From the NCBI RefSeq assembly GCF_002215035.1, contig NZ_NKFP01000006.1, positions 3,253,080-3,317,079 of the forward strand: a stretch of 64,000 nt of DNA. The letters are read 5' to 3'. Below are positions 50,145 to 59,114 of this stretch, piece by piece; within the stretch, counting starts at the first letter, position 1, and each line of letters begins with the position of its first letter. Origin of the DNA: Leptolyngbya ohadii IS1 (lineage in GTDB: Bacteria > Cyanobacteriota > Cyanobacteriia > Elainellales > Elainellaceae). Made by a program: the position numbers and the translations under genes. The notes beneath the pieces are model-generated. The model was given only the letters and a program-made list of their open reading frames with translations. It had not been told where the DNA came from and did not search any database.

Positions 50145-50231
50145 GTCCGATTCAACAAGCCTCCACAAATTAAATTCGATCGACCAAGATGGAAGAGTAC
50201 CTTTGTTCTTCTCAGCCGATCGATTTCTACC

Positions 50232-51101
50232 ATGATCACCACATCACGGACGATGCCGGAGTCCGATTTTACGCCCGAAGAGCCTACATCTGAGAGAAAC
50301 CGCGATCGAACTGCTGCCCATTCAGAAACCCAGCCCATCTTACAGTCCGGTTTGGCGCAATCTCGTTTGGTGGATTCCCTGCTCAACTCATCCGAGCTTC
50401 AGACGGTGCTGGATATGCTGGCGGTGATGGAATCTGCTGAGGAACTGGATCAGCTTCAGGCATTGACAGAGGCACAGAAGCGCCAGGTCTGGGAAGCGAC
50501 ATCGGAATTTCTGAAACAAAAGCTGTGGCAGCTCCGCAATCAGCCAGACCGCGATCGATCGACTTCCAACCCAGATGATAGGCAGTCGGTAGAAATCTCA
50601 GAAAACGAAGCTCAGGAGGATATTCAGGACGAATATTTTGAAGGCGATCCTGCGGAAGACTATCACGAGTCGGAATCCGATCGCGAAGCCGATTTAGAGG
50701 ATGACATCGAAGACCTGGGGCAGGACTTAGAGCTAACCACCGACTCCTACCCGTCCACCGCGACAGGACTCACCAGGGCAGGAATGGCTGACGTAATTCA
50801 ACCTGATTTAACCGCCTTGCCGTCTCAAACTGAATTATCTCCACTCGATCGAGCGGCTCCCCTCGTTGCTCCCCAGGTGGGCGATCGCGTCATTCTCAAG
50901 GCACAGCCCCGACTCAGCAGTGCGGAACTGAAAGCAGTCTGGCGGCTTCAGCAAATTGCTGGAAATAATGGGGAAGTTTACGACGCAAAGCTGGGAGTCC
51001 GCATCTACCCGCTGTCCTGGATGGCAGTTTACGCCAAGGCAGAGCCTGCAAGTTTGGAAGGGCTTCTGGACAATTCGCACGAGGGCGAAGAGGACTTTTA
51101 G
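50232..51101 (+). CDS. Acidic hypothetical protein, 289 aa
   Basis: Unrecognised. An N-terminal region containing the helix LLNSSELQTVLDMLAVMESAEELDQLQALTEAQKRQVWEAT is followed by a long disordered acidic stretch (Asp/Glu/Ser-rich, about residues 115-185). A short C-terminal domain follows (APLVAPQVGDRVILKAQPRLSSAELKAVWRLQQIAGNNGEVYDAKLGV). That end looks like a small beta domain with conserved GDRV and Trp. Convergent with the next gene (7-bp gap). Confidence 0.6.
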   Translation: MITTSRTMPESDFTPEEPTSERNRDRTAAHSETQPILQSGLAQSRLVDSLLNSSELQTVLDMLAVMESAEELDQLQALTEAQKRQVWEATSEFLKQKLWQLRNQPDRDRSTSNPDDRQSVEISENEAQEDIQDEYFEGDPAEDYHESESDREADLEDDIEDLGQDLELTTDSYPSTATGLTRAGMADVIQPDLTALPSQTELSPLDRAAPLVAPQVGDRVILKAQPRLSSAELKAVWRLQQIAGNNGEVYDAKLGVRIYPLSWMAVYAKAEPASLEGLLDNSHEGEEDF

Positions 51102-51108
51102 CCGAATG

Positions 51109-51366
51109 CTAGTTGGCTTCAGCAACTTCCTCGGACGACTGTGCTGCGGGTTCTGCGATCGGGCTAACGGCGATCGGCTCTAGACGAAATCCCACAACAG
51201 GAATTCCCTGGCAGAAAAATCCCTGACGCGGACGAAACTCAAACGCAGGCTCGTTGCCTCTCTGATGCTCCGGCTCCGTCAGAAGCTTGCAGCCGTTTTC
51301 GCAGGCGATTAGCTGTACGGGAGTTTGGCGGGTGCGGGAGACAAGCAGATGAGTGGGATTAAACAT
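51109..51366 (-). CDS. Small conserved hypothetical protein, 85 aa
   Basis: MFNPTHLLVSRTRQTPVQLIA then CENGCKLLTEPEH, FEFRPRQGFFCQGIPVVGFRLEPI and an Ala/Glu-rich end. Two Cys in CENGC and one later could bind metal. The ATG at 51366 has GAGGT upstream, so it is preferred to 51387. Homologues occur in cyanobacteria by recollection, without known function. Confidence 0.6.
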   Translation of the reverse strand: MFNPTHLLVSRTRQTPVQLIACENGCKLLTEPEHQRGNEPAFEFRPRQGFFCQGIPVVGFRLEPIAVSPIAEPAAQSSEEVAEAN

Positions 51367-51721
51367 GACTGACCTCACAAATGACAAATAAATTTCAATA
51401 TCAATTCAAAACGCTGTAAAACCGCCTGGTCTTTAACACGATCGACCCAGCACTCTGACATTCTTCTGACTACAGCCGATTGCTGCAATCCACTTCAGAA
51501 AAGTTAGTAATGAAACTAACAAACCAGCATAGGACTTGAGAATCGCTCGTAGGTGCAAAACTGAAGGCGGCAAACCGTAACTCTGAAGGGGGACTTACCG
51601 CCCCGGAGTCTATCTATGGTTAGCATTAGTGATTCTATCGATCGTCCCAGATTCCTCTAGAAGCTCAGGAATCTATCCCAATAGGCATTTCGCAAAGGCA
51701 GAATCCGGTTAAATTTTCGCT
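51367..51721. other. Intergenic region, 355 bp, with possible structured leader
   Basis: On the minus strand, upstream of the 51366 start: an 8-bp stem formed by GGCGGUAA and UUUGCCGCC (51566-51602) and a hairpin GTTAG-TAATGAAA-CTAAC (near 51503-51519). Neither has a T-run. Could be a structured 5' leader; no known riboswitch class fits. Confidence 0.3.
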
Positions 51722-54139
51722 TCAAAGGGCACCTTCAGAAGCCAGTACCTCAGCTTCCCCAGCAAAATCGCTATTCGTCACGATCGCCTGAATCAGAGAA
51801 AGCGGAACCTGCGAAAAATACTGCCGCTGAAACTGCTCCTCCTGCACCGCATCCAGAAACGGCTGAAGTGCGAGATTTGCCTGCGAATCTGCCTCGCTCA
51901 GGTCTGTCCCAAACTGCAAACTGAACGATATTCCCTCATCCGATCGCCCGATTTGAAAGCCGTATTGCCTGAGCAGATAGAGTCCAACCTGGAACGATCG
52001 AAAACTGATTTGAAGCTGCTGACAAATTTGCTCCGGTGGGACAGCGGTTCCGGTGCGGCTCAGGTATTTGGCGATGCCTACAAGCTGCCGCCAGCGCTCG
52101 ATCGGCTCATCTTGGGGGGGTGGGGGGTAGTCCAGAATCAGCGATCGTTGGGTTTGCTGTGCTTGCCGCAGCCATTGCCCTAGCTCATCCCAGCTTGCCG
52201 GACAGGTCGTGAGACGAATTGCATCTTCGATCGCCGTTTGGGTGTAGGAAAGGGGAGAATCTTCAGCATTTCGGCAGTCGATAATCCAGTCGATAGAAAG
52301 ATTGCTCGCTTGGGGTACGGCTGGGCTGGCAAGCCGCAGATCAACCAGTCGCACCTCGTACTGTTTGCGGTAGGCATTATAGTCCAGTTCGACGATCGCA
52401 TCGCAGGGAAGGGTAGGAATTTCGTCGCGGTAGTGTCCCCACCAGATACCGGGGAACCCCTGCTGAGTCGTTCTATCCCAGAGTTCAAATTCGGTTTTGA
52501 TGTAGCGAATTTTGCGTCCCCGCAGGTCTTTGATATTGGCATTGTGGACGTTGCGAAACCAGCAGCTGTGGATCAGCAGTCGGGGGACAGGGTTGCCCAT
52601 GCCGTAGGGTTCCAGCAGTTTTAACTCGCGAAACAAATCTTTCCCCAGTTCGGCAACCGTGACGGTGAGATCGGCGGTGAGGGTGGGGGCAGAAAGGCTG
52701 ATTTGCTGCTGACGCACCTGGCGGTTAACCGCTTCCGTAAATAGCGGCAGATTTTCCAGGGGCAGGGTGAGTCCGGCAGCGAGGGGATGTCCGCCAAAGT
52801 GGTGAATCAGGTGAGACTGGGTGGCAAACAGGGCGTACAGGTCAAGATTTTGGGTCGAGCGGGCAGAGCCTCTGGCGATTGGATGACTCTCGGTTTCGTC
52901 GTAGGTCAGCAGAATCGTGGGGCGATTGGTTTCCTGGGCAATCTGTCCTGCCACCAGTCCCAGCACCCCAACTGACCACTGGGAATCTGCCAGCACGATC
53001 ACGCTCGTTGTTGACAGATCAATTTCCGTCAGCCTTGCCTGAATTTGCTGCACCACGTCTTTCTGAAGCGATTTGCGGCGTGTATTTGCCAGCTCGGTTT
53101 CCTGCGCCAGTTCCCGGCAGCGATCGAGTTCTCGACAGGTCAGCAGTTCTACCCCAAAGCGAGCATCGCCTCGAATCCGGCTAATGGCATTAATGCGCGG
53201 CCCCAAGCCAAAGGAAATATCCGTGGGGCGATCGCCGTTTCGCTGACAGAGTTCTAGCAGACAGGCAACCCCTGGACGGGAAGCGGTTTTCGGATCGCGC
53301 TGCCGCTGAAGCTGCTCAATGCCCCGCTGTGCCAGATAGCGACAGTCCCCCGTCAGGTTGACCAAATCGGCAATCAGTCCGATCGCCACCAAATCCAGCA
53401 GATCCGTGAGGGGACGAGTTGGCAGGTCAGGCAGCGTCTCGTACAGGGCTTCCACGAGCTTATATGCCACCGCAACGCCGGACAGATAGGCAAGGGGGTG
53501 ATCGGGGGACAGGGTGCGCGGGTTAACCATCGCCACAACGGGCGGACGTTTTGCAGGCAGCGTATGGTGGTCGGTAATAATCACTTCAATACCCTGCTGC
53601 TGGGCGTATTCCAGTTCCGTGAGATTTGTGCTGCCCGTGTCGCAGGTGACAATTAGCCGATAGCCTTCTGCGTTGAGGGCATCCATCCCCGCGATCGCCA
53701 ACCCATGAGACTCAGTTAGCCGATTTGGAATTACGTAGGTGAGCTGCTCCGACGGGAAAAACTGCCCCAGCCCTTCCCACAGCACTGCCGTCGAGGTAAT
53801 TCCATCGGCATCAAAATCGCCCCAGATTGCGACCTTCTCGCCGTTCTGTCTGGCTTGAATTAGGCGATCGACTGCCTGCCGCATTTCTTCCCCGAACGCA
53901 AAGGGACTGGTGGGCTGATACTGGTTCGGATTCAGGTAGCCTGCAAGACTTTGAGACGATCGAATACCGCGATTCCAGAGCAACTGTGCCGCCCGCTGCC
54001 CGACCTGAGCAGACTGAGGATTTGCGGCTGGATTAGCTTTTGGATCGGTTAAGGCTTCGCTGGCGATCTGGCAGACCGCTTCCAGAAAATCAGCCGATAC
54101 ATCAGCCATTGTCTGAATTCGCCACTGCATTTCACCCAT
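51722..54139 (-). CDS. recJ: Single-stranded-DNA-specific exonuclease RecJ
   Basis: An 805-residue DHH/DHHA1-family 5'-3' exonuclease. The DHH core has VAIWGDFDADGITSTAV, EVIITDHHTLP and VALVNPR-like AMVNPRT, and the DHHA1 domain has GHPLAAGLTLP. A C-terminal RecJ OB-fold region and a long cyanobacterial extension follow. It acts in DNA repair and mismatch repair. The start at 54139 may be replaced by the ATG at 54130 (MQWRIQ). Monocistronic. Confidence 0.92.
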   Translation of the reverse strand: MGEMQWRIQTMADVSADFLEAVCQIASEALTDPKANPAANPQSAQVGQRAAQLLWNRGIRSSQSLAGYLNPNQYQPTSPFAFGEEMRQAVDRLIQARQNGEKVAIWGDFDADGITSTAVLWEGLGQFFPSEQLTYVIPNRLTESHGLAIAGMDALNAEGYRLIVTCDTGSTNLTELEYAQQQGIEVIITDHHTLPAKRPPVVAMVNPRTLSPDHPLAYLSGVAVAYKLVEALYETLPDLPTRPLTDLLDLVAIGLIADLVNLTGDCRYLAQRGIEQLQRQRDPKTASRPGVACLLELCQRNGDRPTDISFGLGPRINAISRIRGDARFGVELLTCRELDRCRELAQETELANTRRKSLQKDVVQQIQARLTEIDLSTTSVIVLADSQWSVGVLGLVAGQIAQETNRPTILLTYDETESHPIARGSARSTQNLDLYALFATQSHLIHHFGGHPLAAGLTLPLENLPLFTEAVNRQVRQQQISLSAPTLTADLTVTVAELGKDLFRELKLLEPYGMGNPVPRLLIHSCWFRNVHNANIKDLRGRKIRYIKTEFELWDRTTQQGFPGIWWGHYRDEIPTLPCDAIVELDYNAYRKQYEVRLVDLRLASPAVPQASNLSIDWIIDCRNAEDSPLSYTQTAIEDAIRLTTCPASWDELGQWLRQAQQTQRSLILDYPPPPQDEPIERWRQLVGIAKYLSRTGTAVPPEQICQQLQISFRSFQVGLYLLRQYGFQIGRSDEGISFSLQFGTDLSEADSQANLALQPFLDAVQEEQFQRQYFSQVPLSLIQAIVTNSDFAGEAEVLASEGAL

Positions 54140-54424
54140 GCCGCTATCCTTTTCAGATATGTCTGACTGCTGCCCTGCTGTTTATCCTAGTACGGTGGTA
54201 CTCTGTGAGTAAATCTGTTTCTCACCTTCATATCACCTTCATATAGAGATTACCCAAGAAATTACCCACAAACTGTCCATCAAACCGTCAGGATTACCAG
54301 CGGCAGTGCATGAATGGAATGGTAGCGAATCACACAGGCTTAATCGGTCAGTCAAACCAGTAAGGCAAACCAGCAATTCATCCTGCGCGATCGATCGCCC
54401 TAAACCACCTTGAGGAGTGACGTT

Positions 54425-55144
54425 ATGATTTTTGGTTCTATTTCACCTTGCTCTACTCAGACCCAGCCAGTTCAGCGAATGTTCCGTACTGTGCAAAAAG
54501 AACTGACTGTAAAAAACCTGACTGTATTGCTAGGCGCGATCGTCCTCACAGGTGGATCGATCGGATTTCTGACTCAATCGGCTCAGGCGCAGTCTGTAAT
54601 GCAGGAGCAAGGTTCTCTCCAGCCCGTCCAGCACGAACACACTTTCTCCGGTGAGGCAGGGCAAACGGTGATGATTACCCTCACCAGCGATGAATTCGAC
54701 CCCTATCTGGTTCTGCTCGACCCCAGCGGCAAAGAGATTGCTGTCAACGACGACTATGCCCGCAGCCTCAATTCTGCGATCGTCTTTACCCTTCCCGAAA
54801 GCGGACAATACAAGGTCGTAGCCCGTTCCTTTAGCGGACAGGGAGGCAATTATTCAGTGAACGTTCAGCCCGCCAGCCCCTTCGATCGCGCCTACGCCAA
54901 AGGAATGCAGCTCCTTGCAGAAGGAAATCTCTCCGCAGCCGAAACTGCCCTTTCCGAAGCTATTCAAATCGCGCCCAGTGTCCCCGCACCCTACCTCGAT
55001 CGGGCAGAACTGTTCCTGGCTTTAGGAAATCTCCCCTCTGCTGTATCGGATTATCAGCAAGCTGCTAGTTTGTATGAGCAAGCCGGAAATCGGGAAGCAG
55101 CGGAGCAGATTCGGGCACATCTTTCGGTGGTGCAGGGGCAGTAG
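54425..55144 (+). CDS. Secreted PPC-domain plus TPR-like protein
   Basis: A 239-residue protein. Signal segment (LTVLLGAIVLTGGSIGFLTQSAQA), a PPC-type beta-domain (HTFSGEAGQTVMITLTSDEFDPYLVLLDPSGKEIAVNDDYARS ... PESGQYKVVARSFSGQGGNYSV), then two TPR repeats (AYAKGMQLLAEGNLSAAETALSEAI and APYLDRAELFLALGNLPSAVSDYQQAASL). Extracytoplasmic. The ATG at 54425 has GAGGAG eight bases upstream and is clearly preferred over TTG 54410. Confidence 0.8.
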   Translation: MIFGSISPCSTQTQPVQRMFRTVQKELTVKNLTVLLGAIVLTGGSIGFLTQSAQAQSVMQEQGSLQPVQHEHTFSGEAGQTVMITLTSDEFDPYLVLLDPSGKEIAVNDDYARSLNSAIVFTLPESGQYKVVARSFSGQGGNYSVNVQPASPFDRAYAKGMQLLAEGNLSAAETALSEAIQIAPSVPAPYLDRAELFLALGNLPSAVSDYQQAASLYEQAGNREAAEQIRAHLSVVQGQ

Positions 55145-55215
55145 GGGAGTGGGGGAGCAAGGGAGGGGATGGGTGGATGAGTGGGGGAGTGGATGGTGGA
55201 TGAGTCGGGGGGATT
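55140..55215. repeat. G-rich tandem repeat between two genes
   Basis: GGGGAGTGGGGGAGCAAGGGAGG, then GGTGGATGAGT, GGGGGAGTGG, GGTGGATGAGTCGGGGGG. Lies directly after the stop of the 54425 gene. Confidence 0.6.
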
Positions 55216-55258
55216 TCTAGTGCGGTTGTCCTATTTGCATCCTCATTGTGAGTTTTAC

Positions 55259-56890
55259 TCAAAGTCCCTCTCTCAGCATCTTCGCTTTCGTCGGCAGTAT
55301 CTTTGCCGGAATTCCGACCGCAGTGCATCCCGCAGGCACATCGCTCAAGACGACCGCGTTTGCCCCAATGTTGGCGTCGTCGCCAATTTCCACATTGCCT
55401 AAAATGACGGCTCCCGCCCCTACATTGACCCGCTTACCCAGCTTCGGCGCGTCAAATGGACGATCGAGGTAGCGAATTCCCAGCGTCACTCCCTGACGAA
55501 TAATGCTTTCATCGCCGATCGTGCTGTAGCCGTGAATAATGATGCCGCTATGGTGTTCAACGACCACTCGCCGACCCAGCTTTACCGTGAAGGGCAGCTC
55601 AATTCCGTAGCTGTTGCGAATCTTGCGATAGAGCGATCGATACAAAATACTGAGCGGGGCACGCAAAATCTTCGGCTTCACCGTCATCCGCCAAACGCCA
55701 AACCGCTGCACTGCAACCGCTCGAAATCCCGGCAGCGTCCAGTCCCGCCCATGTGCCTCCCAATCCTCCCGGATCTGCTCCCACAGACCCAACTCAGGAT
55801 TATATTCAGGCTCATAGGATTCCGACTGGCTCGTCTTTCTCCCCTGCTCCCCTGCTGCGGTTCCCCCTGCTCCCCTATTCCCCACAACCGTCTTCACCAA
55901 AACGCTATTCCGCACAAAATCCACCAGCAAATAGGGCGGATCGGTATCAGGCTTACGTTGGATTGCTCGCCGCACACGCCATAGGGCAAAGCTAACCGCC
56001 CAAAGGATTTCGGACAGGACGGCATACCACCAGCCATAGTTTTTGGTGAAGTATCGCCGCCGGGAATCAAACCAGTAAGTCGGGCGACGCTTCGGGGCGA
56101 TTTTGGTATCCGTTACGCCAGAGCTTTGACCAACAAAGTGAACCACACGACTCTGGGGCACATACCAGCAAGACCAGCCCGATCGCTTTGCAGCCAGACA
56201 AAAATCCAGCTCTTCAAAGTAAAGAAAATAGTCTTCGTCCATTAGCCCGACCTGTTCCCAGACCGATCGCCGCACAATCATGCTGGCACCCGCCACCCAG
56301 TCCGTCTCACATTCCGATTCGGGAACTGGAGGCGCAACTGTCCAGGATTCGAGCAGTTTGGACACGACGCCGAGCCGCAGCCCGTCATCCAGTTCGCTGA
56401 ACACGGAGGGAAATCGAAACGCCGATCGCTGGGGTGTTCCGTCCAGATCTTCTAATCGACTTCCGGCAATGCCCGCTTCTGGATGGCGCTCCATAAACTC
56501 CACCAGGGCAGACAGGGCACCCGGACGCACGATCGTATCGGGGTTGAGCAGCAGAATGTAGTCGGGCAGCGTTTCCCCCGATAAAATTTGCCGAATCGCA
56601 GCATTATTGCCCGCAGCATAGCCCCGGTTTTGCGACAGCGGTAGAAAGGTTGCCCATTGCCACTCAGCGGCAGCGATCGCAGCAGCGATCTTTTCGGCAG
56701 AACCGTCGGCAGAGCAGTTATCCACCACGTAAACCTGGGTTTCGGGCAGCGTTTCGATCTCTGGAACCAGGGACTTTAAACAGCCGATCGTTAAATCCGC
56801 TGTGCGATAGTTGAGGACGACCACCGCAAGGCGGATCGTACGATCGGATGAATCCGGAGTGGGGGGCAAGGGCTGGATAGACGCAGACAT
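55259..56890 (-). CDS. Fusion of family 2 glycosyltransferase and hexapeptide acyltransferase (serine acetyltransferase-like)
   Basis: A 543-residue protein. Residues 1-270 are a GT2 enzyme (AVVVLNYRTADLTIGCLKSL, YVVDNCSADGS, LLLNPDTIV as the metal-binding DxD-type motif, WVAGASMIVRRSVWEQVG, DEDYFLYFEELDF). Residues 335-351 are a Gly/Ala/Gln linker. From about 370 comes a left-handed beta-helix acetyltransferase (HHSGIIIHGYSTIGDESIIRQGVTLGI, GAGAVILGNVEIGDDANIGANAVVLSDVPAGC). The linker is encoded by a G-rich intergenic-type repeat, hinting that two genes were fused. A good Shine-Dalgarno (AGGAG) precedes ATG 56890. Likely exopolysaccharide assembly. Confidence 0.82.
   Translation of the reverse strand: MSASIQPLPPTPDSSDRTIRLAVVVLNYRTADLTIGCLKSLVPEIETLPETQVYVVDNCSADGSAEKIAAAIAAAEWQWATFLPLSQNRGYAAGNNAAIRQILSGETLPDYILLLNPDTIVRPGALSALVEFMERHPEAGIAGSRLEDLDGTPQRSAFRFPSVFSELDDGLRLGVVSKLLESWTVAPPVPESECETDWVAGASMIVRRSVWEQVGLMDEDYFLYFEELDFCLAAKRSGWSCWYVPQSRVVHFVGQSSGVTDTKIAPKRRPTYWFDSRRRYFTKNYGWWYAVLSEILWAVSFALWRVRRAIQRKPDTDPPYLLVDFVRNSVLVKTVVGNRGAGGTAAGEQGRKTSQSESYEPEYNPELGLWEQIREDWEAHGRDWTLPGFRAVAVQRFGVWRMTVKPKILRAPLSILYRSLYRKIRNSYGIELPFTVKLGRRVVVEHHSGIIIHGYSTIGDESIIRQGVTLGIRYLDRPFDAPKLGKRVNVGAGAVILGNVEIGDDANIGANAVVLSDVPAGCTAVGIPAKILPTKAKMLREGL
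55838..55886 (-). repeat. Intergenic-type G-rich repeat inside a coding region
   Basis: Minus-strand GGGGAATAGGGGAGC, then GGGGGAACCGC, then AGCAGGGGAGCAGGGG. It encodes the linker of the GT2/acyltransferase fusion. Identical vocabulary to the window's intergenic repeats. Confidence 0.85.
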
Positions 56891-57364
56891 AGGCTCCTGA
56901 CGCAGTCGAAACAGCAGTGAAATCAAGGCGAAATCAATCTTAAACGCAGTTTTTGAAGACGGGACAAGCCGTTTAATCGCGATTCTTCTATCACACTAGT
57001 CAGAATTGCTGAGAATAACTGTGAAAGCTTGCCTTGTCCTGTTATCGTAATTACAAAGTTTTGGAAAAGAATGATTTTGAGTTGGTAAAAACCGGGACGA
57101 TATGGGCTTTTTTTGGCTGGGGTCTTAGAAACTTATGGTAGTTTGGATGGGAAATTCGGGCAGCGTCCTGGTATTGCTGATCGATCGCAGGCTAATGCTG
57201 ATTGTGCCTTAGATGCCCAGTTTTGCAGACGCCCGGTACCCACTTCTTTAGTACGCAGAAATCATAATCGTTAGGGATGCATCGGTAACTCGATCGCTAG
57301 CTGCTCTGCTTAGTCCTAATCCCTTGGTCGTGCTTCTCTTTACCTATTGGTTTCTAGTAAAAAT
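56891..57364. other. Divergent promoter region of the exopolysaccharide genes, about 470 bp
   Basis: AT-rich, with T-runs (GGGCTTTTTTTGGCTGG at 57098-57113) and no coding potential seen. Contains no NtcA-type GTA-N8-TAC that I could find. Confidence 0.4.
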
Positions 57365-58768
57365 ATGAAAGCCTCGCCAAATCACTCTTTGCCTGACCAG
57401 CATCACCTGAATCAGGGTCAGCCCTTCAACCCTCCGCTTTCTTCCCAGTCTCCGGCACAGCGTCCCGCCCCCCTGGAGCTACGCCGCTCGATCGCAACAC
57501 TGATGCTCAGCCTGACTGCCTGGACAAGCGCGGCAAGCCTGCCCGTTCTGGCACAGACGGCTCCAGCGCAAACGGCTCCAGCCCAGGCACAAACGATTCC
57601 TGTTCCTCCCGCTCCCCAGGCAACTCCTGCCCAACCGACTGAAGGTGCAGCAGAGGCAACAGGAGGATTGACGCAAACGACGCCAGCGCCCTCTCCAACG
57701 CCTGACAATGTACTGCCCCAGCCGAATCGCACCATTATTCCGCCGCCAGTCACGGCAGCCCCGTTTGAAAACGCCTATCTGCTGGGACCGGGCGATCAAA
57801 TTCAGATCGATATCTTTGATGTACCGGAGTTAAGCGGTGCCGCAGGTCGCCACGCCGTTCTGGTGGATGGAACCATTCGCCTTCCCTGGGCAGGAGCAGT
57901 GCGGGTTCAGGGATTGAGCCTCGACCAGGCAGCCAACGCAGTCTCCAGAGCATACGCATCCTACATCAACAATCCCCTGGTCACGGTGAATCTGCTGTCG
58001 GTTCGGACCCTCCGGATTAGCGTGGCGGGTGAGGTGAAGCGTCCCGGTGCCTATGTCATCGACCCGACCAGCGAAACGAATTCGGTTCTGGTTGGCGATG
58101 CAGCAGTGGCAGGCGGCACGGCTGGAAATCAGTGGCCTACCCTGTCTCAGGCAATTCAAGCGGCAGGCGGCATTACCCAGTCTGCGAATCTGCGCGAGGT
58201 GCAAATTCGTCGTCCCCAGCCCAACGGCGCGATCGAAGTGATTGATGCAAACCTCTGGGATCTGGTGAAAAACGGCAACCTGAACCAGGATGTGCGGCTG
58301 CGCGATCGCGATATCGTTTACATTCCCACCGCAACAGCCCTCAGCAACGAAGATATCTTGACCCAGGGCGCTGCCAACCTTTCGCCTGCTACAATCCGCA
58401 TTAACGTCGTGGGTGAAGTGGGGTCGCCAGGAGTGGTAGAGGTACCGGCTAACACACCGCTCAACCAGGCGCTTTTGGCAGCGGGCGGGTTTGAGTCCAG
58501 ACGTGCCAGACGCAGTGAAGTGGAACTCATTCGCCTCAATCCCAACGGAACGGCGACGCGCCGCACAGTCAATGTGGATCTGGCAGCGGGCGTTAACGAG
58601 GAAACCAATCCATCCCTGCGGGAGTATGATACGGTCGTAGTCAGTCGTTCTGGGTTAGCCAGAACCGGAGATTTCATCGGCACTCTCCTGGCTCCGTTTG
58701 GTGGAGTTCTGGGTGCGGTTGGCGGTATCTTTGGTATCGTCGATACTATCTCCAACATTGGTGAGTAG
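57365..58768 (+). CDS. Wza-like polysaccharide export protein (SLBB domains)
   Basis: A 467-residue outer-membrane export channel. A long N-terminal tail contains a hydrophobic signal (LRRSIATLMLSLTAWTSAASLPVLAQ) and a Pro/Ala/Thr linker with 15-bp repeats (57551-57595). The Poly_export domain follows (YLLGPGDQIQIDIFDVPELSG ... VLVDGTIRLPWAGAV), with two SLBB repeats (LRISVAGEVKRPGAYVI and RINVVGEVGSPGVVEV) and a Gly-rich hydrophobic end. ATG 57365 is chosen over TTG 57347. No lipobox is seen. It presumably works with the downstream Wzc-like protein. Confidence 0.9.
   Translation: MKASPNHSLPDQHHLNQGQPFNPPLSSQSPAQRPAPLELRRSIATLMLSLTAWTSAASLPVLAQTAPAQTAPAQAQTIPVPPAPQATPAQPTEGAAEATGGLTQTTPAPSPTPDNVLPQPNRTIIPPPVTAAPFENAYLLGPGDQIQIDIFDVPELSGAAGRHAVLVDGTIRLPWAGAVRVQGLSLDQAANAVSRAYASYINNPLVTVNLLSVRTLRISVAGEVKRPGAYVIDPTSETNSVLVGDAAVAGGTAGNQWPTLSQAIQAAGGITQSANLREVQIRRPQPNGAIEVIDANLWDLVKNGNLNQDVRLRDRDIVYIPTATALSNEDILTQGAANLSPATIRINVVGEVGSPGVVEVPANTPLNQALLAAGGFESRRARRSEVELIRLNPNGTATRRTVNVDLAAGVNEETNPSLREYDTVVVSRSGLARTGDFIGTLLAPFGGVLGAVGGIFGIVDTISNIGE
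57551..57595 (+). repeat. Three 15-bp in-frame repeats in the export-protein linker
   Basis: GCACAGACGGCTCCA, GCGCAAACGGCTCCA and GCCCAGGCACAAACG, coding for AQTAP repeats after the signal sequence. Confidence 0.8.
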
Positions 58769-59114
58769 CAGCTTCCAGGCTGAAGGATTGTGGGTTTCCC
58801 CGGATCAATCCAGCTTTTCCAATAATGCTCCAGTATGATGCTCAAAGGTTGAATATGAAATCAGGGTGTTTCTGATGTCTGACCGTCTACCGTGCTTGAT
58901 GATAGCCTTTTTCAGTTAGATGCCATGTCAAGGGGGTATGGGAGCTTTGCTTTCCCTACTCCCTGCTTTAATTGAACGAAGACCTTGAGCAAAACCCACT
59001 TGAGCAAGGCTGTGCCCAGCCTCCCGTCTTCGATGTTGTTCATGTCTTCGATGCTGCCTAAATTGCCGATCGCTTCGGATAAGGGTGGGTCACTTGAGCT
59101 ATAAAGAGGTCAAT
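58769..59114. other. Intergenic region between export and chain-length genes, 346 bp
   Basis: Contains a CCCTACTCCCTGC element (58958-58971) and a run of GTCTTCGATGTTGTT/GTCTTCGATGCTGCC (59029-59060). No gene recognised; the two exopolysaccharide genes may still be co-transcribed. Confidence 0.4.
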
